DNA from: Eunapius fragilis
Taxonomy: Eukaryota; Porifera; Demospongiae; Spongillida; Spongillidae
Direction: 5' to 3'
DNA: 64,000 nucleotides
NCBI GenBank assembly: GCA_963681505.1
Contig: OY811977.1
Coordinates: 10,030,020-10,094,019 of the forward strand
Shown: piece after piece, positions 8,773-23,700 of the stretch
How the letters are laid out: each line of letters begins with the position of its first letter
Numbering within the stretch: the stretch's first letter is position 1
Notes under the pieces: generated by a model
Told to the model about the DNA's origin: nothing
Databases searched by the model: none
Seen by the model: the letters and a program-made list of their open reading frames with translations, nothing else
Position numbers and translations under genes: made by a program

Positions 8773-11700
8773 GATAGCCAGTATTCTCCCATCGAACTGT
8801 ATGGGAGGGAACCACTAATCTATTTGCATAGTACAGCCAAACCAATGAGCTGATTATAGAGAAAGCATTATTTTGAGAAAGAAAAGAGGTTACTCGTTCG
8901 TTCCATGAAGTAGGATCGCAACTCCACTAGTTTGTTTAATTAACACCTTGGTGGGAAGATAGCCAATTTTCTCCCATAGAATTGTATGGGAGGGAACCAC
9001 TAATCTAATTGCATCGTACAGCCAAACTAATAAGCTGAATATATAGGACGCATTATTTAGAGAAAGAAAACAGGATACTCGTTCGTTCCATGAATACAAA
9101 TCGCAACTCCACTAGTTTGTTAAATTAACACCTTGGTTGGAACATAGCCAATTTTCTCCCATAGAAATGTATGGGAGGGAACCACTAATCTATTTGCATC
9201 GTACAGCCAAACCAGTGAGCTGATTATAGAGAAGGCATTATTTAGAGAAAGAAAACAGGTTACTCGTTCGTTCCATGAATACATATCGCAACTCCACTAG
9301 TTTGTTAAATTAACACCTTGGCTGGAACATAGCCAATTTTCTCCCATAGAAATTTTTGGGAGGGAACCACTAATCTATTTGCATGGTACAGCCAAACCAA
9401 TCAGCTGATTATAGAGAAGGCATTATTTTGAGAAAGAAAAGAGGGTACTCGTTCGTTCTATGTAGTAGGATCGCAACTCCACTAGTTTGTTTAATTAACA
9501 CCTTGGTGGGAAGATAGCCAATTTTCTCCCATAGAATTGTATGGGAGGGAACCACTATTCTAATTGCATCGTACAGCCGAACCAATAAGCTGAATATATA
9601 GGACGCATTATTTAGAGAAAGAAAACAGGTTACTCGTTCGTTCCATGAATACAAATCGCAACTCCACTAGTTTGTTAAATTAACACCTTGGTTGGAACAC
9701 AGCCAATTTTCTCCCATAGAAATGTATGGGAGGGAACCACTGATCTATTTGCATCGTACAGCCAAACCAATGAGCTGATTATAGAGGAAGCATAATTTTG
9801 AGAAAGAAAACAGGATACTCATTCGTTCCATGAATACATATCGCAACTCCACTAGTTTTTGCAACTAACACCTTGGTTGGAACATAGCCAATTTTCTCCC
9901 ATAGAAATATATGGGAGGGAACCACTAATCTATTTGCATCGTACAGCCAAACCAATGAGCTGATTATTGAGGAGGCATTATTTTGAGAATGAAAACAGGT
10001 TACTCGTTCGTTCCATGAAGTAGGATCGCAACTCCACTAGTTTTTTTAATTAACACCTTGGTGGGAAGATAGCCAATTTTCACCCATAGAAATTTATGGG
10101 AGGGAACCACTAATCTATTTGCATCGTACAGCCAAACCAATGAGCCGAATGCATAGGAGGCATTATTTAGAGAAAGAAAACAGGTTACTCGTTCTTTCCA
10201 TGAATACATATCGCAACTCCACTAGTTTGTTAAATTAACACCTTGGCTGGAACATAGCCAATTTTCTCCCATAGAAATGTATGGGAGGGAACCACTAATC
10301 TATTTGCATGGTACAGCCAAACCAATGAGATGATTATATAGAAGGAATTATTTTGAGAAAGAAAACAGGTTACTCGTTCGTTCCATGAAGTAGGATCGCA
10401 ACTCCACAAGGTTGTTAAATTATCACCTCGGTGGGAAGATAGCCATTTTTCTCCAATAGAAATGTATGGGAGGGAACCACTAATCTATTTGCATAGCACA
10501 GCCAAACCAATGAGCTGATTATAGAAGAGGCATTATTTTGAGAAAGAAAACAGGTTACTCGTTCGTTCCATGAAGTAGGATCGCAACTCCACTAGTTTGT
10601 TAAATTAACACCTTGGTGGGATAAAAGCCTATATTCTCCCATAGAAATGTATGGGAGGGAACCACTAATCTATTTGCATAGTACAGCCAAACCAATGAGC
10701 TGATTATAGAGTAGGCATTATTTAGTGAAAGATAACAGGTTACTCGTTTGTTCCATGAAGTAGAATCGCAACTCCCCAAGGTTGTTAAATTAACACCTTG
10801 GTGGGTAGATAGCCAGTATTCTCCCATCGAACTGTATGGGAGGGAACCACTAATCTATTTGCATAGTACAGCCAAACCAATGAGCTGATTATAGAGAAGG
10901 CATTATTTTGAGAAAGAAAAGAGGTTACTCGTTCGTTCCATGAAGTAGGATCGCAACTCCACTAGTTTGTTTAATTAACACTTTGGTGGGAAGATAGCCA
11001 ATTTTCTCCCATAGAATTGTATGGGAGGGAACCACTAATCTATTTGCATCGTACAGCCAAACCAATATGCTGAATAAATAGGAGGCATTATATAGATAAA
11101 GAAAACAGGTTACTCGTTCGTTCCATGTATACATATCGCAACTCCACTAGTTTGTTAAATTAGCACCGTGGTTGGAACATAGCCAATTTTCTCCTATAGA
11201 AATGTATGGGAGGGAACCACTAATCTATTTGCATCGTACAGCCAAACCAATATGCTGAATAAATAGGAGGCATTATTTAGAGAAAGAAAACAGGTTACTC
11301 GTTCGTTCCATGAATACATATCGCAATTCCACTAGTTTGTTAAATTTACACCTTGGTTGGAACATAGCCAATTTTCTCCCATAGAAATGTATGGGAGGGA
11401 ACCACTAATCTATTTGCATGGTACAGCCAAACCAATGAGATGATTATATAGAAGGAATTATTTTGAAAAAGAAAACAGGTTACTCGTTCGTTCCATGAGG
11501 TAGGATCGCAACTCCACAAGGTTGTTAAATTATCACCTCGGTTGGAAGATAGCCATTTTTCTCCAATAGAAATGTATGGGAGGGAACCACTAATCTATTT
11601 GCATAGCACAGCCAAACCAATGAGCTGATTATAGAAGAGGCATTATTTTGAGAAAGAAAACAGGTTACTCGTTCGTTCCATGAAGTAGGATCGCAACTCC

Positions 11701-14700
11701 ACTAGTTTGTTAAATTAACACCTTGGTGGGATAATAGCCTATATTCTCCCATAGAAATGTATGGGATGGAACCACTAATCTATTTGCATAGTACAGCCAA
11801 ACCAATGAGCTAATTATAGAGTAGGCATTATTTAGTGAAAGAAAACAGGTTACTCGTTTGTTCCATGAAGTAGGATCGCAACTCCCCAAGGTTGTTAAAT
11901 TAACACCTTGGTGGGTAGATAGCCAGTATTCTCCAATCGAACGGTATGGGAGGGAACCACTAATCTATTTGCATAGTACAGCCAAACCAATGAGCTGATT
12001 ATAGAGAAGGCATTATTTTGAGAAAGAAAAGAGGTTACTCGTTCGTTCCATGAAGTAGGATCGCAACTCCACTAGTTTGTTTAATTAACACCTTGGTGGG
12101 ATAATAGCCTATATTCTCCCATAGAAATGTATGGGATGGAACCACTAATCTATTTGCATAGTACAGCCAAACCAATGAGCTGATTATAGAGTAGGCATTA
12201 TTTAGTGAAAGAAAACAGGTTACTCGTTTGTTCCATGAAGTAGGATCGCAACTCCCCAAGGTTGTTAAATTAACACCTTGGTGGGTAGATAGCCAGTATT
12301 CTCCCATCGAACTGGATGGGAGGGAACCACTAATCTATTTGCATAGTACAGCCAAACCAATGAGCTGATTATAGAGAAGGCATTATTTTGAGAAAGAAAA
12401 GAGGTTACTCGTTCGTTCCATGAAGTAGGATCGCAACTCCACTGGTTTGTTTAATTAACACCTTGGTGGGAAGATAGCCAATTTTCTCCCATAGAATTGT
12501 ATGGGAGGGAACCACTAATCTATTTGCATCGTACAGCCAAACCAATGAGCTGATTATAGAGGAAGCATTATTTTGAGAAAGAAAACAGGATACTCATTCG
12601 TTCCATGAATACATATCGCAACTCCACTAGTTTGTTCAACTAACACCTTGGTTGGAACATAGCCAATTTTCTCCCATAGAAATGTATGGGAGGGAACCAC
12701 TAATCTATTTGCACCGTACAGCCAAACCAATGAGCTGATTATTGAGGAGGCATTATTTTGAGAATGAAAACAGGTTACTCGTTCGTTCCATGAAGTAGGA
12801 TCGCAACTCCACTAGTTTTTTTAATTAACACCTTGGTGGGAAGATAGCCAATTTTCACCCATAGAAATTTATGGGAGGGAACCACTAATCTATTTGCATC
12901 GTACAGCCAAACCAATGAGCTGAATGCATAGGAGGCATTATTAAGAGAAAGAAAACAGGTTACTCGTTCTTTCCATGAATACATATCGCAACTCCACTAG
13001 TTTGTTAAATTAACACCTTGGCTGGAACATAGCCAATTTTCTCCCATAGAAATGTATGGGAGGGAACCACTTATCTATTTGCATGGTACAGCCAAACGAA
13101 TATGCTGAATAAATAGGAGGCATTATTAACAGAAAGAAAACAGGTTACTCGTTCGTTCCATGAATACATATTGCAATTCCACTAGTTTGTTAAATTAACA
13201 CCTTGGTTGGAACATAGCCAATTTTCTCCCATAGAAATGTATGGGAGGGAACCACTAATCTATTTGAATGGTACAGCCAAACCAATGAGCTGAATATATA
13301 GGAGGCATTATTTAGAGAAAGAAAACAGGTTACTCGTTCGTTCCATGAATACATATCGCAACTCCACTAGTTTGTTAAATAAACACCGTGGTTGGAACAT
13401 AGCCAATTTTCTCCCATAGAAATGTATGGGAGGGAACCACTAATCTATTTGAATGGTACAGCCAAACCAATGAACTGAATATATAGGAGGCATTATTTAG
13501 AGAAAGAAAACAGGTTACTCGTTCGTTCCATGCATACATATCGCAATTCCACTAGTTTGAAAAATAACACCTTGGTTGGAACATAGCCAATTTTCTCCCT
13601 TAGAAATGTATGGGAGGGAACCACTAATCTATTTGCATCGTACAGCCAAACCAATATGCTGAATAAATAGGAGGCATTATTTAGATAAAGAAAACAGGTT
13701 ACTCGTTCGTTCCATGTATACATATCGCAACTCCACTAGTTTGTTAAATTAGCACCGTGGTTGGAACATAGCCAATTTTCTCCAATAGAAATGTATGGGA
13801 GGGAACCACTAATCTATTTGCATCGTACAGCCAAACCAATATGCTGAATAAATAGGAGGCATTATTTAGAGAAAGAAAACAGGTTACTCGTTCGTTCCAT
13901 GAATACATATCGCAATTCCACTAGTTTGTTAAATTTACAATTTGGTTGGAACATAGCCAATTTTCTCCCATAGAAATGTATGGGAGGGAACCACTAATCT
14001 ATTTGCATGGTACAGCCAAACCAATGAGATGATTATATAGAAGGAATTATTTTGAAAAAGAAAACAGGTTACTCGTTCGTTCCATGAAGTAGGATCGCAA
14101 CTCCACAAGGTTGTTAAATTATCACCTCGGTGGGAAGATAGCCATTTTTCTCCAATAGAAATGTATGGGAGGGAACCACTAATCTATTTGCATAGCACAG
14201 CCAAACCAATGAGCTGATTATAGAAGAGGCTTTATTTTGAGAAAGAAAACAGGTTACTCGTTCGTTCCATGAAGTAGGATCGCAACTCCACTAGTTTGTT
14301 AAATTAACACCTTGGTGGGATAATAGCCTATATTCTCCCATAGAAATGTATGGGATGGAACCACTAATCTATTTGCATAGTACAGCCAAACCAATGAGCT
14401 GATTATAGAGTAGGCATTATTTAGTGAAAGAAAACAGGTTACTCGTTTGTTCCATGAAGTAGGATCGCAACTCCCCAAGGTTGTTAAATTAACACCTTGG
14501 TGGGTAGATAGCCAGTATTCTCCCATCGAACTGTATGGGAGGGAACCACTAATCTATTTGCATAGTACAGCCAAACCAATGAGCTGATTATAGAGAAGGC
14601 GTTATTTTGAGAAAGAAAAGAGGTTACTCGTTCGTTCCATGAAGTAGGATCGCAACTCCACTAGTTTGTTTAATTAACACCTTGGTGGGATAATAGCCTA

Positions 14701-17700
14701 TATTCTCCCATAGAAATGTATGGGATGGAACCACTAATCTATTTGCATAGTACAGCCAAACCAATGAGCTGATTATAGAGTAGGCATTATTTAGTGAAAG
14801 AAAACAGGTTACTCGTTTGTTCCATGAAGTAGGATCGCAACTCCCCAACGTTGTTAAATTAACACCTTGGTGGGTAGATAGCCAGTATTCTCCCATCGAA
14901 CTGTATGGGAGGGAACCACTAATCTATTTGCATAGTACAGCCAAACCAATGAGCTGATTATAGAGGAAGCATAATTTTGAGAAAGAAAACAGGATACTCA
15001 TTCGTTCCATGAATACATATCGCAACTCCACTAGTTTGTTCAACTAACACCTTGGTTGGAACATAGCCAATTTTCTCCCATAGAAATGTATGGGAGGGAA
15101 CCACTAATCTATTTGCATCGTACAGCCAAACCAATGAGCTGATTATTGAGGAGGCATTATTTTGAGAATGAAAACAGGTTACTCGTTCGTTCCATGAAGT
15201 AGGATCGCAACACCACTAGTTTTTTTAATTAACACCTTGGTGGGAAGATAGCCAATTTTCACCCATAGAAATTTATGGGAGGGAACCACTAATCTATTTG
15301 CATCGTACAGCCAAACCAATGAGCTGAATGCATAGGAGGCATTATTAAGAGAAAGAAAACAGGTTACTCGTTCTTTCCAGGAATACATATCGCAACTCCA
15401 CTAGTTTGTTAAATTAACACCTTGGCTGGAACATAGCCAATTTTCTCCCATAGAAATGTATGGGAGGGAACCACTAATCTATTTGAATGGTACAGCCAAA
15501 CCAATGAACTGAATATATAGGAGGCATTATTTAGAGAAAGAAAACAGGTTACTCGTTCGTTCCATGCATACATTTCGCAATTCCACTAGTTTGAAAAATA
15601 ACACCTTGGTTGGAACATAGCCAATTTTCTCCCTTAGAAATGTATGGGAGGGAACCACTAATCTATTAGCATCGTACAGCCAAACCAATGAGCTGAATAT
15701 ATAGGAGGCATTATTTAGAGAAAGAAAACAGGTTACTCGTTCGTTCCATGAATACATATCGCAACTCCAGTAGTTGGTTAAAATAACACTGTGGTTGGAA
15801 CATAGCCAATTTTCTCCCTTAGAAATGTATGGGAGGGAACCACTAATCTATTTGAATGGTACAGCCAAACCAATGAGCTGATTTTAGAAGAGGCATTATT
15901 TAGAGAAAGAAAACAGGTTACTCGTTCGTTCCATGAAGACATATCGCAACTCCACTAGTTTGTTAAATTAACACTGTGGTTGGAACATAGCCAATTTTCT
16001 CCCACAGAAATGTATCTGAGGGAACCACTAATCTATTTGCATCGTACAGCCAAACCAATATGCTGAATAAATAGGAGGCATTATTAAGAGAAAGAAAACA
16101 GGTTACTCGTTCGTTCCATGAATACATATTGCAATTCCTCTAGTTTGTTAAATTAACACCTTGGTTGGAACATAGCCAATTTTCTCCCATAGAAATGTAT
16201 GGGAGGGAACCACTAATCTATTAGCATCGTACAGCCAAACCAATGAGCAGATTATAGAGGAGGCATTATTTTGTAGAAAAAAACAGGTTACTCGTTCGTT
16301 CCATAAAGTAGGATCTCAACTCCACTAGTTTGTTAAATTAACACCTTGGTGGAAAGATAGCCAATTTTCTCCCATAGAAATGTATGGGAGGGAACCACTA
16401 ATCTATTAGCATCGTACAGCCAAACCAATGAGCAGATTATAGAGGAGGCATTATTTTGTAGAAAAAAACAGGTTACTCGTTCGTTCCATAAAGTAGGATC
16501 TCAACTCCACTAGTTTGTTAAATTAACACCTTGGTGGGAAGATAGCCAATTTTCTCCCATAGAAATATATGGGAGGGAACCACTAATCTATTAGCATCGT
16601 ACAGCCAAACCAATGAGCAGATTATAGAGGAGGCATTATTTTGTAGAAAAAAACAGGTTACTCGTTCGTTCCATAAAGTAGGACCTCAACTCCACTAGTT
16701 TGTTAAATTATCACCTTGGTGGGAAGATAGCCAATTTTCTCCCATAGAAATGTATGGTAGGGAACCACTAATCTATTTGCATCGTACAGCCAAACAAATA
16801 TGCTGAATATATAGGAGGCATTATTTAGAGAAAGAAAACAGGTTACTCGTTCGTTCCATGAATACAAATCGCAACTCCACTAGTTTGTTAAATAAACACC
16901 GTGGTTGGAACATAGCCAATTTTCTCCCATAGAAATGTATGGGAGGGAACCACTAATCTATTAGCATCGTACAGCCAAACCAATGAGCTGAATATATAGG
17001 AGGCATAATTTAGAGAAAGATAACAGGTTACTCGTTCGTTCCATGAAGTAGGATCGCAACTCCACTGATTTGTTAAATTAACACCTTGGTGGGAAGATAG
17101 CCAATTTTCTCCCATAGAAATGTATGGGAGGGAACCACTAATCTATTAGCATCGTACAGCCAAACCAATGAGCAGATTATAGAGGAGGCATTATTTTGTA
17201 GAAAAAAACAGGTTACTCGTTCGTTCCATAAAGTAGGATCTCAACTCCACTAGTTTGTTAAATTAACACCTTGGTGGGAAGATAGCCAATTTTCTCCCAT
17301 AGAAATGTATGGGAGGGAACCACTAATCTATTTGCATCGTACAGCCAAACAAATATGCTGAATATATAGGAGGCATTATTTAGAGAAAGAAAACAGGTTA
17401 CTCGTTCGTTCCATTCATACATATCGCAACTCCACTAGTTTGTCAAATTAACACTGTGGTTGGAACATAGCCAATTTTCTCCCATAGAAATGTATGGGAG
17501 GGAACCACAAATCTATTTGAATGGTACAGCCAAACCAATGAGCTGATTATAGAGGAGGCATTATTTTGTAAAAGAAAACAGGTTACTCGTTCGTTCCATG
17601 AAAACATATCGCAACTCCACTAGTTTGTTAAATTAACACCTTGGTGGGAAGATAGCCAATTTTCTCCCATAGAAATGTATGGGAGGGAACCACTAATCTA

Positions 17701-20700
17701 TTAGCATCGTACAGCCAAACCAATGAGCAGATTATAGAGGAGGCATTATTTTGTAGAAAAAAACAGGTTACTCGTTCGTTCCATAAAGTAGGATCTCAAC
17801 TCCACTAGTTTGTTAAATTAACACCTTGGTGGGAAGATAGCCAATTTTCTCCCATAGAAATGTATAGGAGGGAACCACTAATCTATTTGCATCGTACAGC
17901 CAAACAAATATGCTGAATGTATAGGAGGCATTATTTAGAGAAAGAAAACAGGTTACTCGTTCGTTCCATTAATACATACCGCAACTCCACTAGTTTGTTA
18001 AATTATCACCGTGGTTGGAACATAGCCAATTTTCTCCCTTAGAAATGTATGGAAGGGAACCACTAATCTATTAGCATCGTGCAGCCAAACCAATAAGCTG
18101 AATATATAGGAGGCATTATTTAGAGAAAGAAACCAGGTTACTCGTTCGTTCCATGAATACATATCGCAACTCCACTAGTTTGTTAAATTAACACCTTGGT
18201 TGGAACATAGCCGATTTTCTCCCTTAGAAATGTATGGGAGGGAACCACTAATCTATTAGCATCGTGCAGCCAAACCAATATGCTGAATATATAGGAGGCA
18301 TTATTTAGAGAAAGAAAACAGGTTACTCGTTCGTTCCATGAATACATATCGCAACTCCAGTAGTTGGATAAAATAACACTGTGGTTGTAACATAGCCAAT
18401 TTTCTCCCTTAGAAATGTATGGGAGGGAACCACTAATCTATTTGAATGGTACAGCCAAACCAATGAGCTGATTTTAGAAGAGGCATTATTTAGAGAAAGA
18501 AAACAGGTTACTCGTTCGTTCCATGAAGACATATCGCAACTCCACTAGTTTGTTAAATTAACACCTTGGTGGAAAGATAGCCAATTTTCTCCCATAGAAA
18601 TGTATGGGAGGGAACCACTAATCTATTAGCATCGTACAGCCAAACCAATGAGCAGATTATAGAGGAGGCATTATTTTGTAGAAAAAAACAGGTTACTCGT
18701 TCGTTCCATTAAGTAGGATCTCAACTCCACTAGTTTGTTAAATTAACACCTTGGTGGGAAGATAGCCAATTTTCTCCCATAGAAATGTATGGGAGGGAAC
18801 CACTAATCTATTTGCATCGTACAGCCAAACAAATATGCTGAATATATAGGAGGCATTATTTAGAGAAAGAAAACAGGTTACTCGTTCGTTCCATGAATAC
18901 ATATCGCAACTCCACTAGTTTTTTAAATAAACACCGTGGTTGGAACATAGCCAATTTTCTCCCATAGAAATGTATGGGAGGGAACCACTAATCTATTTGA
19001 ATGGTACAGCCAAACCAATGAACTAAATATATAGGAGGCATTATTTAGAGAAAGAAAACAGGTTACTCGTTCGTTCCATGCATACATATCGCAATTCCAC
19101 TAGTTTGAAAAATAACACCTTGGTTGGAACCTAGCCAATTTTCTCCCTTAGAAATGTATGGGAGGGAACCACTAATCTATTAGCATCGTACAGCCAAACC
19201 AATGAGCAGATTATAGAGGAGGCATTATTTTGTAGAAAAAAACAGGTTACTCGTTCGTTCCATAAAGTAGGATCTCAACTCCACTAGTTTGTTAAATTAA
19301 CACCTTGGTGGGAAGATAGCCAATTTTCTCCCATAGAAATGTATAGGAGGGAACCACTAATCTATTTGCATCGTACAGCCAAACAAATATGCTGAATGTA
19401 TAGGAGGCATTATTTAGAGAAAGAAAACAGGTTACTCGTTCGTTCCATTAATACATACCGCAACTCCACTAGTTTGTTAAATTATCACCGTGGTTGGAAC
19501 ATAGCCAATTTTCTCCCTTAGAAATGTATGGAAGGGAACCACTAATCTATTAGCATCGTGCAGCCAAACCAATAAGCTGAATATATAGGAGGCATTATTT
19601 AGAGAAAGAAACCAGGTTACTCGTTCGTTCCATGAATACATATCGCAACTCCACTAGTTTGTTAAATTAACACCTTGGTTGGAACATAGCCGATTTTCTC
19701 CCTTAGAAATGTATGGGAGGGAACCACTAATCTATTAGCATCGTGCAGCCAAACCAATATGCTGAATATATAGGAGGCATTATTTAGAGAAAGAAAACAG
19801 GTTACTCGTTCGTTCCATGAATACATATCGCAACTCCAGTAGTTGGATAAAATAACACTGTGGTTGTAACATAGCCAATTTTCTCCCTTAGAAATGTATG
19901 GGAGGGAACCACTAATCTATTTGAATGGTACAGCCAAACCAATGAGCTGATTTTAGAAGAGGCATTATTTAGAGAAAGAAAACAGGTTACTCGTTCGTTC
20001 CATGAAGACATATCGCAACTCCACTAGTTTGTTAAATTAACACCTTGGTGGAAAGATAGCCAATTTTCTCCCATAGAAATGTATGGGAGGGAACCACTAA
20101 TCTATTAGCATCGTACAGCCAAACCAATGAGCAGATTATAGAGGAGGCATTATTTTGTAGAAAAAAACAGGTTACTCGTTCGTTCCATTAAGTAGGATCT
20201 CAACTCCACTAGTTTGTTAAATTAACACCTTGGTGGGAAGATAGCCAATTTTCTCCCATAGAAATGTATGGGAGGGAACCACTAATCTATTTGCATCGTA
20301 CAGCCAAACAAATATGCTGAATATATAGGAGGCATTATTTAGAGAAAGAAAACAGGTTACTCGTTCGTTCCATGAATACATATCGCAACTCCACTAGTTT
20401 TTTAAATAAACACCGTGGTTGGAACATAGCCAATTTTCTCCCATAGAAATGTATGGGAGGGAACCACTAATCTATTTGAATGGTACAGCCAAACCAATGA
20501 ACTAAATATATAGGAGGCATTATTTAGAGAAAGAAAACAGGTTACTCGTTCGTTCCATGCATACATATTGCAATTCCACTAGTTTGAAAAATAACACCTT
20601 GGTTGGAACCTAGCCAATTTTCTCCCTTAGAAATGTATGGGAGGGAACCACTAATCTATTTGCATCGTACAGCCAAACCAATATGCTGAATAAATAGGAG

Positions 20701-23700
20701 GCATTATTTAGATAAAGAAAACAGGTTACTCGTTCGTTCCATGTATACATATCGCAACTCCACTAGTTTGTTAAATTAGCACCGTGGTTGGAACATAGCC
20801 AATTTTCTCCAATAGAAATGTATGGGAGGGAACCACTAATCTATTTGCATCGTACAGCCAAACCAATATGCTGAATAAATAGGAGGCATTATTTAGAGAA
20901 AGAAAACAGGTTACTCGTTCGTTCCATGAATACATATCGCAATTCCACTAGTTTGTTAAATTTACACCTTGGTTGGAACATAGCCAATTTTGTCCCATAG
21001 AAATGTATGGGAGGGAACCACTAATCTATTTGCATGGTACAGCCAAACCAATGAGATGATTATATAGAAGGAATTATTTTGAAAAAGAAAACAGGTTACT
21101 CGTTCGTTCCATGAAGTAGGATCGCAACTCCACAAGGTTGTTAAATTATCACCTCGGTGGGAAGATAGCCATTTTTATCCAATAGAAATGTATGGGAGGG
21201 AACCACTAATCTATTTGCATAGCACAGCCAAACCAATGAGCTGATTATAGAAGAGGCATTATTTTGAGAAAGAAAACAGGTTACTCGTTCGTTCCATGAA
21301 GTAGGATCGCAACTCCACTAGTTTGTTAAATTAACACCTTGGTGGGATAATAGCCTATATTCTCCCATAGAAATGTATGGGATGGAACCACTAATCTATT
21401 TGCATAGTACAGCCAAACCAATGAGCTGATTATAGAGTAGGCATTATTTAGTGAAAGAAAACAGGTTACTCGTTTGTTCCATGAAGTAGGATCGCAACTC
21501 CCCAAGGTTGTTAAATTAACACCTTGGTGGGTAGATAGCCAGTATTCTCCCATCGAACTGTATGGGAGGGAACCACTAATCTATTTGCATAGTACAGCCA
21601 AACCAATGAGCTGATTATAGAGAAGGCATTATTTTGAGAAAGAGAAGAGGTTACTCGTTCGTTCCATGAAGTAGGATCGCAACTCCACTAGTTTGTTTAA
21701 TTAACACCTTGGTGGGATAATAGCCTATATTCTCCCATAGAAATGTATGGGATGGAACCACTAATCTATTTGCATAGTACAGCCAAACCAATGAGCTGAT
21801 TATAGAGTAGCCATTATTTAGTGAAAGAAAACAGGTTACTCGTTTGTTCCATGAAGTAGGATCGCAACTCCCCAAGGTTGTTAAATTAACACCTTGGTGG
21901 GTAGATAGCCAGTATTCTCCCATCGAACTGTATGGGAGGGAACCACTAATCTATTTGCATAGTACAGCCAAACCAATGAGCTGATTATAGAGGAAGCATA
22001 ATTTTGAGAAAGAAAACAGGATACTCATTCGTTCCATGAATACATATCGCAACTCCACTAGTTTGTTCAACTAACACCTTGGTTGGAACATAGCCAATTT
22101 TCTCCCATAGAAATGTATGGGAGGGAACCACTAATCTATTAGCATCGTACAGCCAAACCAATGAGCTGAATATATAGGAGGCATTATTTAGAGAAAGAAA
22201 ACAGGTTACTCGTTCGTTCCATGAATACATATCGCAACTCCAGTAGTTGGTTAAAATAACACTGTGGTTGGAACATAGCCAATTTTCTCCCTTAGAAATG
22301 TATGGGAGGGAACCACTAATCTATTTGAATGGTACAGCCAAACCAATGAGCTGATTTTAGAAGAGGCATTATTTAGAGAAAGAAAACAGGTTACTCGTTC
22401 GTTCCATGAAGACATATCGCAACTCCACTAGTTTGTTAAATTAACACTGTGGTTGGAACATAGCCAATTTTCTCCCACAGAAATGTATCTGAGGGAACCA
22501 CTAATCTATTTGCATCGTACAGCCAAACCAATATGCTGAATAAATAGGAGGCATTATTAAGAGAAAGAAAACAGGTTACTCGTTCGTTCCATGAATACAT
22601 ATTGCAATTCCTCTAGTTTGTTAAATTAACACCTTGGTTGGAACATAGCCAATTTTCTCCCATAGAAATGTATGGGAGGGAACCACTAATCTATTAGCAT
22701 CGTACAGCCAAACCAATGAGCTGAATATACAGGAGGCATTATTTAGAGAAAGAAAACAGGTTACTCGTTCGTTCCATGAATACAAATCGCAACTCCACTA
22801 GTTTGTTAAATAAACACCGTGGTTGGAACATAGCCAATTTTCTCCCATAGAAATGGGAGGGAACCACTAATCTATTAGCATCGTACAGCCAAACCAATGA
22901 GCTGAATATATAGGAGGCATAATTTAGAGAAAGATAACAGGTTACTCGTTCGTTCCATGAAGTAGGATCGCAACTCCACTGATTTGTTAAATTAACACCT
23001 TGGTGGGAAGATAGCCAATTTTCTCCCATAGAAATGTATAGGAGGGAACCACTAATCTATTAGCATCGTACAGCCAAACCAATGAGCAGATTATAGAGGA
23101 GGCATTATTTTGTAGAAAAAAACAGGTTACTCGTTCGTTCCATAAAGTAGGATCTCAACTCCACTAGTTTGTTAAATTAACACCTTGGTGGGAAGATAGC
23201 CAATTTTCTCCCATAAAAATGTATGGGAGGGAACCACTAATCTATTTGCATCGTACAGCCAAACAAATATGCTGAATATATAGGAGGCATTATTTAGAGA
23301 AAGAAAACAGGTTACTCGTTCGTTCCATTCATACATATCGCAACTCCACTAGTTTGTTAAATTAACACTGTGGTTGGAACATAGCCAATTTTCTCCCATA
23401 GAAATGTATGGGAGGGAACCACTAATCTATTTGAATGGTACAGCCAAACCAATGAGCTGATTATAGAGGAGGCATTATTTTGTAAAAGAAAACAGGTTAC
23501 TCGTTCGTTCCATGAAAACATATCGCAACTCCACTAGTTTGTTAAATTAACACCTTGGTGGGAAGATAGCCAATTTTCTCCCATAGAAATGTATGGGAGG
23601 GAACCACTAATCTATTAGCATCGTACAGCCAAACCAATGAGCAGATTATAGAGGAGGCATTATTTTGTAGAAATAAACAGGTTACTCGTTCGTTCCATAA

